From NCBI RefSeq assembly GCF_000699445.3, contig NC_067196.1, positions 92,977,864-93,041,863 of the forward strand: 64,000 nucleotides of DNA, given 5' to 3'. Under the pieces are notes generated by a model. It was given only the letters and a program-made list of their open reading frames with translations, did not search any database and had not been told where the DNA came from. This document shows, in pieces, positions 1 to 12,100 of the stretch. The position numbers were made by a program, and so were the translations under genes. How positions within the stretch are numbered: the stretch's first letter is position 1; each line of letters starts with the position of its first letter. Source of the DNA: Schistosoma haematobium. Lineage: Eukaryota > Platyhelminthes > Trematoda > Strigeidida > Schistosomatidae.

Positions 1-116
1 TTCTAATCTTCTTTCAAAATCAGTAACCAATGATAGTACAACCCATACAAAAAACCAAGTATATAAATCGAACAATACACCTTACAAGAATGGTCTTTAA
101 TTGATTTTGTGCTTAC

Positions 117-163
117 CGTTGCTCGTTCGCCCACCAAAAAGCACAACGCTAAGATCTGAAAAC
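117..163 (-). CDS. PPR gene exon 15 (last one visible)
   Basis: 47 nt, acceptor AATTTCAG, donor GTAAGC. It encodes [15 protein letters not shown] after a split arginine codon. The gene continues beyond the left edge, and I see no convincing further exon in bases 1-110. Confidence 0.6.
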
Positions 164-3100
164 CTGAAATTGAAGAGCATAATGGAAAAAGGAAGCATTA
201 GTAAGAAAAGTGAGGACATGTGAATTAGTTGTCTGACATGAGGGCTCAGAGAATAACCCCCTTACGAAAACCAAATGCTTCGAGTTTAGTACCCGGGTAT
301 AATTTCCACCTATAAATAAATAAAGTGATGATGTTAAAAAGAAGTGTGGATTATTGATGTCTAACTAACTTTACAGACTTTGATTGGATTTAAAAAACGA
401 GAAACAATTATCAAACTTACGAAGATAGTTCCACAGATTGATCAGAAGAAAGTTTTGCCATAATGTGCTTGAATAATAGGAAAAAGAAAATGCGATCATG
501 AAACACATATTCAAACAAAAATGCAATGTACTTTAGGATATGATCACATCCTCAAACTTCGCAAATCACATGTCAACAATCCTAGTGTTTAACACAAATA
601 AAAACAACAGAAAATTGATTATAACTAATGCAAATACTAACGGTTTCAAAAAGTGACAAATTACAAGGATATGCATATAATTAATGTTATTCATGTGCGC
701 GAAACGTACCCTTGGTACACCGGCATCTTTCAATCCTGATAATATCCAATCACCATAACCAAACGTGACATTCTAAGAGAAAAAAAAAGTGGCAAATGAA
801 TACAAAAAAATACTAGGTAATAACGCAGGTGGATGTCTTAGGGTCAAGAACTCAATAATATTTTTAATAAAATATCCAGATTAATAACTACAGGTGCTAG
901 AAAACTATCAGTACGATAGTTGTGGAGATAGTTAAATTTCGTTGAAATCACAAACCAATAACTGGCTGTTTAACTTATATTAGTTTGAGATCTCAAATAA
1001 ACCAGTGAACTTATAATCAATGAATAAAAGTTAGCAGATGAAATTTAACGCATAAGTGAACATATTTAGACTAGTACGGTAGTTGAGAGCTCAGTAAATG
1101 GTTTACCCATGAAAGCACTGTTCTTCAAAAAGAGATTACCAGTTTTGAGACGTAACTTATGCTGAGAAATAGGGTCAAAAATATTGTCGACGGATAAAAA
1201 TGGGGATTTAGGAAGCAACAAATAAATATGTACCTTTCAGAAACTCGTAAATCAGCAACAACTGTAGGAGTAATAGTACTCCATACACATTTGGTGTAAA
1301 CAGTAAAAATAATTAGCACACAAATAGTATAAATTAATAGTAGAATTTTGAGTTTTTAGTATACGATCTACCTATTTTGACCGTAAAGATCGTCCTACAT
1401 GGAGACCAAGTTTGAGTAAGTGTTCACCAGAAATTAAATTTTTGTAAAAAGTATACATCTTTCGATAAGAGTACTCCGTAAACATTACTGATGAATTCAA
1501 GAACCTATGAATAAAGGGTATTGTAATAGGAATTGGTTTTATCAATACACTGTCTCATATGCATGCAGCAGTGTTGCAGTTAGTAAAATGTTTTAATTCA
1601 TTGGTTGATGCCTGTAGCCTTTCCTGGGTTACTCCCGGTCCCAAGCCCTGGTAAACGAGGAGGTTGGGCATGGAGTCAGAAACACCATCAAGTAGAAAAC
1701 AATCTTACTTTAAAACACTGGCCAAAAATTCCTGATTGGCAGCCTATGCTCTTCCACGACGGGTAAATTAAAAGGATCAAAATCTATCGACCAAGTTACA
1801 ATGTGGCGACTAGATTCACATATAGTCTGCAGTTACACAGCATACTTTGATTTAAAATGTTCAAGTTTTATTGAGCAGCTCTACGTGATAGAATTCGTTT
1901 GCAGAATGTCAATAAGACATTACGATGACCTACGTTAATCAAAATACTCTCAAACTAACAATAGGTAGTTTTGAATGCACATTACACTAGCTCCTTAAGT
2001 GATAATTTTATTTAAATAATTGCGAAGTTCAATAAAACTCAGTAACAAGTGTATTTTTCTAATGTTTAAATCATTTACTATCAATAAAACAGAAATCAAG
2101 TATAGGTGCAACCATCAACAAACCAAAACGAAAATATTCTCCGCTTACTTGATGAGCGCATACATCAGCTACAAGTTGAATTACAATATTTTTTGGGATG
2201 CCATGAAATGAACGAAGGTTGGATAACATCAAAGCTTCGAAAACTTGCAAGTACAGCATACGTAACGAACGTTTTGTTAGTGTATGGCTGAAAATGCGGA
2301 AAACGTCATGCATTACGGTTGATTTATTCAACTTTGCAATTTCTGCCATATCTGAAACGGATATTATATTTGTCACCTGAGGTTTAAGAAAACAAAACAA
2401 GAAAAGCACATCCATCAAAAGTCAGAAAAAAATTCAGACGTTGCATAATAGAAAAACGCATAGATTGAAAAAGAAACTAAGTAATGAACAATTAAGAAAA
2501 GTACTCTTCTGAGCATGATAATAGCATGATCACTATTAAAACTTAACAACGCAATTACACTCTACCAATTCCTGACCCTGAGTACCTATGGGACAAATCC
2601 TGTCTCATCGATATAACCTTAGTTACCTGTCTAGTCGAAATTTTAACTTGATTCACTGAATAAGAACCTGACACATAAGTACATCGGTTTAAGCTGTCAT
2701 GCCTCATTAACACAGCAAAGCCAATAATAGTACAGATTATGAAATAATTAGTGATAAGAAAATATAAGTTTCCGAATGTTTGAAAATACTGACTACTAAA
2801 ACATTCGCACACAGATGCAGATCAGAAAAGAGATTTGGCTTTCTTTGTTCGATTAGAAAGTTCTATAAAAGTGAGAAAACGGTGTCTTAATGTAAACACC
2901 ACCCATACCTCAACAGATTACAACCCGAGTGTTATCGTAGATAAGTTGTACCACCAACTGAACGGAAGAGAAAGCACTATTGAAAGATAGAGTAGCGCGA
3001 GTCAGACATTTAATTGTGAAAAACAAGCGTCTACACACATAGGAGTCGAGTGTTGGCTTACGGTAACTTCTTCACAGGATCTATAATGGTGACTATCATC

Positions 3101-6100
3101 TCCAGCGCCTGACATCCGATTCTCATCCTTTTAATTTCGTAAACACCTTCGCCGCGATGACTTTCTGGCAGTGGCTGCATATGGGAGGCCATTTGAGAAC
3201 ATTTCAAAAATAGGCGTGCTGTCCTCTATTCCGGCCGTACTAATGCATTTAGGGAGCAGTCATGAGAGTTTGTCGTCTGATGAAATTTTTACACGAATTC
3301 ATAAGGCTCGATTCTCGTTCGCCAACTTTCTTCATTTGTGGCGTAGTTGAGATATCCTTTAACCAACCAAAGGTGAGTTTACTGTGCAGCGGTTTGCTCA
3401 TAGGTGACTTCGAAGCATAGCTCGTGTATTTTGGGACCACGAAGTGAGCTATGCCTCGGTTTAAGATCTGGATACTAGGTTAGAACAGCGAATTGAGTGA
3501 TGAGGTACTAAATATTCATCAATTTATGCCAAAGCCCACTTCAACGGTGGGCGGATAATCCTTTTCGGTTGCTACTCATCCTTATGATATCTACTTCCAA
3601 TTCTCGACACAGCGCTCTTTGGTCTTTCTCATTTCCGTTAACCTTCAGGATTTCAAGTTAGAGCTCGCCTCGTGATGTAGTTTGATGGTTACCCTAATGT
3701 ATCTCGTATCCACTACCGTCTTTTCGTGATTTCCTCCTCAGCTCAAAGTCGGATTGTTCTTTCCCACAGTTAGCTGTTGTTGATGGTATCCAGCCAATGG
3801 ATTTTGAGTATATCGCGTAGACAACTATTTATAAATACGTGTGCCTTTTTGATGATGGTTGTATTAGTTGTTGAAGTTTCAGATTTGTACAGTAGAACTG
3901 TCTCGACGTTCGTATTGAAGATTGTGGCTTTGATATTGTTTGACATTTGTTGTAAGTTCCAGATATTGTTCAATTGTAGGAATATTGCTCTTGGTTTACT
4001 GATCCTCACCATTACATCTGCATCAGATTCTCCCTGTTCGTCGATGATGCTGACCTTGTCATGTGCTAAAAGTTTCCACTTGCTCCAGAGTTTGTCCATC
4101 AAATGTGATTTGTTTGGTTTGTGTTCTCTGCGTTGTATTTGAGGATGTTGGATTTTATCTTGCGTAGTTTGATGGTTACCTTAATGTATGTTGTATCCAA
4201 TACCAACGTTTTTTCCTGATTTCCTATCCAGGTAGGAAGTGGTTTGTTCTTTACCACAGTAAGTTGTTGCTAATGGTATCCGGAAAACGGCCATTCAGTA
4301 ATTATATGGCAATAGAAATTTATTGGTCGTACTATTTTATAGCACTCACAATAAGGAAATGTAAGTATTTGCAAATAACGTCCACACATGGGGTCTTCAA
4401 ACCAATGTAATATTCCGAGATGATGAATAAAAGCAATGAATAAAACTGAACTATCATTAGTTATTGGGATCAGATAGGAAGTTTGTGAAAAACAGGTCTT
4501 ACTAATAACTTATGCTATATGCATTACAGTTAATCAGATAACACTTTGACGAAATATAAATACAGTTTCCAAATGCAAAACTTGATGGATTTATCTCCAC
4601 TTAAACGTAAATGCAATTTACCATAGGGCAATATGTGCCCGGTTCCCGTTTTTTAGCGTCACAAGGCAAGCCCCCACATGGAAACCTCAAGGCCAAAGGA
4701 AAACCAAAGAACACATTACGCCGAGACAGACATGAGAAGAATGAACAACAATTGGATAGAACTAGAAAGGAAGGCCTAGGACAGAGTGGGTTGGAGAATG
4801 CTGGTCGGCGGCCTATGCTCAATTAGGAGTAACAGGCGTAAGTAAGTAATGTGTGTCCAGATATTTTTTTACTTCATACAACATAAACAAAATGTATAAT
4901 TGACTAATTACCAGTTTAACTATAATGGGGTTGCCCAAACGAACAACATCATTGTACGGTAGTAATTCCTTAGCGCGATACTCATTCACCAATTCCAAAC
5001 AGCTAGTTAAACGTGATTTTAAATCGTCTGTTGATTGTATTGATACTAGGTTATTAAACACATATCCAAACACTAAAGCCTTATTAATCTCATGATCCTA
5101 AAATGCAAAAACATAGAAAATAATAATTTTAAAATTATAGATTTATCATATATAAGCAAAATAAAGAATGTCATCATTTTCCTGTAAGAATATTGCAGTA
5201 GAATCGAATTCTAACAAAAGAAGTCTCGATAACCAGAAATGACCTAGACGAAACGGGATAAACGTTTTGTGTTATTATTATTCAATAACGAAGGAATATT
5301 AAGCGATACATTCTTGATAAGAAGGCAATCAAAACAAAATTCACTCAAGTATAGTATCGCTGAAAATACAATTATGGTGTTTATGATTAATGATAATATT
5401 TACTATTAAAACTGGATATCATGAAAATCTTAGCAGAACATCCACTAACATAATGAGACATTACTCTTATGATATTTAGATATGGGCATTCACATACAGT
5501 CAGTCAGTCAGTAACAACGTAGAACTTCGTACGTACATACATCAGTTCGAGTTGCCACACCACATTAGCACAGAGATGCAGTTGTCGATTCGAATCCCGT
5601 AGTGGTAGAGGTAATAAGAGTATAAGCAGTAATCGGAAAGATTAGGGTTTGGAGATGTTCAAGACATATTGAACTAGCAGAAACAGACTTAATAATTACA
5701 TAAAGCTACTTCACTGGGCGCAAACTCACACATTTGGCAAGGTTTGGTCAGTCAGCTACAACGTAGGACCAGGCACATATATGCATCGGTCCGAGTTGCA
5801 ATACCTCATTAACACAACAAGATGGACACCGGATTCATAAAAGTAGTTAATACAGAGGTGGTTATATATAAAAGAAAGATTGCAATAAGAATATAGTACA
5901 GGAAGAAAGAAAGATATGAAGAATTTTAACCTCTTAGTTTAGGGGAAGACAGAGTGTATACACCGACGCTATTGTGATCGATTCTGAACCATGTCTCACA
6001 GGGTCTCCAACCATTGGTTACGATAGTCACGAGGATCCCAACCAAGTAGTCTGCATCTACCAACATGGCTCAGACTAGAAGATAGTAACTGCAAGCACTG

Positions 6101-9100
6101 ATGCCACGTTTTGGTTTGGCCACCCCTAACTTTCTTCCAACCATCTTTAACACCGGTTAGCATTGCACGTCGTGGTAATCGGTGTTCAGGCATACGTAGC
6201 ACGTGGCCCACCCGGTCTCTCAAACCAAAGTGCCGAAGGACTGGGACTTGTAACTTCTTGAATAAGGCATTAAAGATCTTCAGATAACTTCAGGTATCAT
6301 AAATAACTTTATATTTAAACTCATACAGACTAACACTAAGATTTAATTATATGTGAAAATTATATTTGACTTAATCTCAGAGGTTGAAGTTTAAATGATT
6401 CCAACGTTTCGTCCAGCAAACTTGAGTAAACTTCTTCAGGGTAACCAAGATCAAAATTATTTGAATTTCTGTCGCTCAGATTACTTCAAATATAATTTAC
6501 ATGTATAATGGCTTTTCTATATTCGGCAGACTATTCGTTCTAATATTGACGAATACCCGTATCGTAAGATTTATTCAAGATTAGTAAAAATAATAATACG
6601 TATAAAACGTACTTGAGTTTGATTGATTAAGTCCTGTAAAGAAAACCCCGAGCGGTTTAATTTTGGTAGAAACAATGAATACGCTAATGTAATGTTCGTT
6701 TTATTTAGATTCTTCAATAAATCAAGAGCGCCTACAGAAAAAGTAGTGAACATAATAACAAGCTTTTACACCATAAACGAGTATAACAGTGAATGTAGGA
6801 GTAAAGCTTAAATAGGAAATAAAAGAATTAATGTATCATTAGGTTGAACAGATAAATATCAACACAAAGTCAACATAATACTTGCATAAGAAGTCAAGCA
6901 AATATGCTGAGTACATACTGTCAATAATCAGAACAGAAAATTCTCAAAGCTGATTTTCTCAGCTGTCAGTTTATTGTTGCCCAGGTAGATTGGCATCTAA
7001 CAAAATTGCGACAAAGATTTAACCTTAGACAACATACATCATAAATAGTGTAAGTAGGATGTCCGTGACGGGATCAGCTCCCAACGTATTACTTCACAGC
7101 TGTGAAACGTAGTCTTTGAAAAGAAACAAACGCAAGCTGCAGGATTTAAAAAGCATTTGTCGGATTAAATTTTGCGTAATGTGAAAAACATAGTGAGTGA
7201 TCAGGGTTTGTAATGTCTCATAGATGTATCTTCTATACACACCATAAAGGTTCAAGTTCCTCTTTTCATTTTTTTACTTTCTTATACAAATATATCCCTA
7301 TTGGCTTAAGGCAAGGAGTAGAACTTCCCGGACAGAAGCCATACACTACTCCTTTAAAAATTTATCTTGGAAGTTCGCACCAGTCAGTCATGTGTAAAGT
7401 AGGACTTGACACATGTGCATCGAATTTAGTTACCGTCACAGTTTCTGATTATTACTTTAATAGCATGTCCTTAAAGATATAATTCAGGTGAAAATCCAAA
7501 CCGAAATACTTCGTTTAGTTTGCTTTGTTCCTGTCAAGAGAAATGTAAGAGAGATTGCGATGGGATCGCCATTGACTTCTAATTTAAGCCCTTTCTGACA
7601 AAGTCTCAAGACACTGAGTTGCATCATTTCATTGTACCGAATAATAAAATGTCGTATCCTGAGTATTATCACTCAGCCAAACAACTTCATTCGTATATTC
7701 AAGTTTAGAAATACTTCCTCAGTAAAATGACCCACACCACCACCACTACCCACTTCCATGAGTAACGCTTTCAGAATATCATCGATGGCAAAGTTGTGGG
7801 GGAAATGACGAGACTAACTAATCCTGTCTAACCATGCTGTTGGAATGGAACAATGCAGAGAGGTGGTTGTACGCCTTTTCTGTCCCTGACGTGTTTGTAT
7901 ACCGAGTCATCAAGATATTAATAACTCTTGGAGATACCCTTCTTAAACAAACAATCTGAGAGAACAATCTCATTCAACAAAACAAAGGTGGCCGTCATAT
8001 CAAGAAGCACAACGATTATTGATGTGCAATAAGTACGGTGATGTTTTAACGTTTGGCACAGTACAAATATGTAATTGTTAATTCTTGGACCAGAACGGAA
8101 ACCACCTTGCCCCCACCCGTATCAGACTTTCAAGAATTTTGATCAACCTGTGTAGTATGACGGGAGCCAATCGTTTGAATGCAATCGACAGTAGACTCTG
8201 ATAGCTATTGTTTAGATGACAAAGCCTTTTTCAAGGATAAGCAGGATTTTTGTTTTAGTTCAAGATGTTGGGACACTTAATTTTTTATGCTTTTCGTAAC
8301 AGACCTATCACTTTCCTGATCAGAGGTTTGCTACGTTCCCAAAAAATAACCAGTGGTGAACTGTTTGGTCTCGCTAACTTATGACGCTTTATAAGATGGA
8401 GTTCCATGTGGATCTTTCTTTTGTTAGGTGGTCCATTCGTCGGCGATCACGGAGAGCAGAATAAACTAATCGATGACTGGGGCAACAGAACAGTTGTACT
8501 GCTTTTCGAAAACTCGGCTAATCGTTTCCGACGTATTTGAACATTGCTAATTGGGGTATCATCAGCTTTAGAGATTGTTTCACTGATACCAAATTTCTTA
8601 TTCTGCGTGGCTCAGAGTTGAAATAGCTTTCGGTGGATCATTGTAGTGGAAGTCGGGAGACTAACGATGAAATATCTAAAACATGACAGTAGTCCACGAA
8701 TTTGTTGACTGTTTGGTCCTTAACTATACTGATTGATGCAGACTCCCTGGTAGGAGTGTGCGCAACAACCACAACCAGTGTTCAGAGACTTTCCGTGAGA
8801 TGGTATGGGATAATCATGCGTACTGGTTGTTTGAATCATTTCACTGTTTTTTAAGGCCCCAAGTGATTAGTCTCCTTTGGGATTTGTCTATCATGTGCAG
8901 ATTGCGTCGACAATCTATTCAGCCAAAAGCATTCTAAGCAGAGTTGAATGGTGGCCCAGTTTTGTATACTCTGGAACTTCCTCTCAATCTTAGATACCGA
9001 TATTTCTTTTACAGATAACTTTCAACTTTGTAGTTTTAAATTACTTCACGCTTATTCCTTCTCACTATCATTGTTACATTATTTTGATTTCTTTTGACAT

Positions 9101-12100
9101 ACTTTTTGTTATCTACATCTTGAAGTCCTAATATGATATGAAGAATTGAGCCAATGGACATCTGTCCCAGGCTCTACGTTAATGAGGATTGACCAAATCA
9201 AAACAACACTATGATGCTAAATGTATGAAGACAGAGAATAAATATATTATAAGAATAACATAAAATAATAATTATTTTTAAGTTATTGCTAAGTTGTAGT
9301 ATACAGCATTCATACGACGGTCTACACTACAAAGTCGGGCATGGATAACAGCTTATAGACGCATTTCAATTGACAACTGGTGTCAGATAAGGCAGCTTAC
9401 TCTTTCCCTCTCTCTCATATGGTGGTTGACTAGATTATGAAGACCCACACATGTGAGGGGAAGCACGGAATACAATGAAAAGCTTGGATGCAACTAGACG
9501 ATTTGAACTTCCAAGACGACCCAACTCTTTTATCTTATATACACCAACAAATGCAGATGAAAACAACCTGTGTAGCAGAAGACTACATCAGTAGGTCCTA
9601 ACATACGCGAGGTAAAATCCAACATCCTCAAATACAACGCAGAGAACACAAACCAAACAAATCACATTTGATGGACAAACTCTGGAGCAGGTGGAAACTT
9701 TTAGCACATGACAAGGTCAGCATCATCGACGAACAGGGAGAATCTGATGCAGATGTAATGGTGAGGATCAGTAAACCAAGAGCAATATTCCTACAATTGA
9801 ACAATATCTGGAACTTACAACAAATGTCAAACAATATCAAAGCCACAATCTTCAATACGAACGTCGAGACAGTTCTACTGTACAAATCTGAAACTTCAAC
9901 AACTAATACAACCATCATCAAAAAGGCACACGTATTTATAAATAGTTGTCTACGCGATATACTCAAAATCCATTGGCTGGATACCATCAACAACAGCTAA
10001 CTGTGGGAAAGAACAATCCGACTTTGAGCTGAGGAGGAAATCACGAAAAGACGGTAGTGGATACGAGATACATTAGGGTAACCATCAAACTGCATCACGA
10101 GTTACTTACTTACTTACGCCTGTTACTCCCAATGGAGCATAGACCGCCGACCAGCATTCTCCAACACACTCTGTCCTGGGCCTTCTTTCCTAGTTCCATC
10201 CGATGCTTGTTTATTTTTCTCGTGTCTATTTCCATTTCTCAAAGTAATGTGTTCTTTGGTCTTCCTCTTTTCTTTTGGTCTTGAGGATTCCATGTGAGGT
10301 CTTGTCTTGTGATGCAGTTGGGTGCCTTCCACAATGTGTGTCCTATCCACTTCCAGCGCTTCTTCCTGATTTCTTCCTCCACTGGGATCTGGTTTGTTCT
10401 CTCCCACAGTACCTTGTTGCTAATAGTGTCCGGCCAACGGTTGAATGACATGGCTCAAAATCGTTTGCAATGGCGCAGGTGCATCCACTCTCTGTGTTCT
10501 CCCAAATTTTAATCTTCTGATTTTTTCATGTCCCTTTCTTTTTTCTCTTTCCAAACTTATTTCACTGGATTATAGTCCTTGAATAACATCTTCAAACCCT
10601 AATTTTTCTGATTACAGCTTATAATCTTACTACATCTAGCACTATGGGATTTGAATCGACAACTGCATCTCTGTGCTAATGTGGTGTGTCAACTCGAACT
10701 GATGTACGTACGTACGAAGTTGTACGTTGGTACTGACTGACAGACTGACCGGCCAACGGATCTGAAGTATTTTGCGTAGACAACTGTTAATAAACACTTG
10801 TATTTTCTGGATGATGGCTTTCGTAGTTCTCCAGGTTTTTGCCCCATACAGTAGAACTCTCTTGACATTTGTATTGAAAATCCTGACCTTGGTGTTGATT
10901 GACAGTTGTTTTGAGTTCCAGATGTTCTTCAGTTGTAAATATGCTGTTTTTGCTTCGCCGATCCACGCCTTCACATATGCATCAGATCCACCGTGTTCAT
11001 CAATGATGCTGCCCAAATATGTAAAGGTTTTTACATCTTCCAAATCTTCTCCGTCAAGTGTGATTGGGTTGGTGTATGCTGTGCTGTATCGGAGATCCTT
11101 GCTTTTCCCTTTGTGTATATTGAGATCTACTGCTGCTACACTGGTCGTTTTCTCCTGCATTTTTGTTGCGCTTGGAATAGAAGGGCCAGATCATCTGCGA
11201 AGTCTAGATCGTCTAACTGCATCCTAGATGTCCACTGTATCCCGTGCTTCCCTTCAAATGTTGATGTCTTCATGATCCAGTCGATCACCAGGAGAAAGAG
11301 AAAGGGTGAGAGTAAGCAACCTTGCCTGACACCGGTCTTTACTTTGAACGACTTTGTCAATTGTCCTCCATGCACGATTTTGCAGTTTAATCCATTATAC
11401 GAACTCTGTATGATACTGACTATCTTCTGAGGCACGCCGTGGTGTCGAAGAAATTTCCATGGTGTTGTTCTGTCTACACTATCAAATGCCTTTTCGTAGT
11501 CAATAAAGTTGATATAGAGTGATGAATTCCATTCAATTGATTGTTCCACAATGATCCGTAGAGTTGCGATTTGGTCTGTACACGGTCTATCCTTACGGAA
11601 TCCTGCCTGCTGGCCACGAAATTGGGTGTCTACGCAGTCCTTCATTCTGTTTAACAATACCCTGTTGAAGACTTTTCCCGGTATTGAGAGGAGAGTGATG
11701 CCCCTGTAGTTATCACAGTTGCTGTGATCGCCTTTCTTCGGTATTTTGATCAGGAGTCCTTCATTTGTTGCTCTTCAATGTTGGTGATTACCTCGCCTTC
11801 CTTGCTTTTCACTGGTCGTTCTGGTTTGCGGCGATTTCCAGAGAGTTTCTTTGTCGTGTCATACAGTTGTCTCATGTTTTCTTCTGTTGCAGCCTTTACC
11901 GCCGTCGTTGCTAAACCTTCTACATATCAACGTTTGTCAGTTCTAATGCTCCTCTTCACTTGTTTGTTTACTTCTGTGTATTCAGCTTGTGCCTTGGTTT
12001 TTTCTGCTCTTGTTCGGATGGTATTGTTTGCTGCCTTCTTGTACCTCCTTTCTTGAATCTTATCCAGTGTATCAACAGTTATCAATTCCTTGTGATGGTG

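Noticed and set aside
1240..1410. Two short splice-flanked segments (about 28 nt near 1,262 and 23 nt near 1,400, minus)
   Set aside because: Inserting them singly or together between exons 11 and 12 creates a stop or breaks the phase. Exons 11 and 12 join directly.
3777..4142. 121-codon plus-strand open frame, repeated identically at 9,993-9,628 on minus
   Set aside because: It is the antisense shadow of the RTE-A C-terminal region. Its identity reflects the similarity of the two relics.
7484..7672. Possible PPR exon between exons 8 and 9
   Set aside because: Exons 8 and 9 already join in phase with a coherent helix, and the stretch aligns better with the tail of a decayed RTE-like RT.
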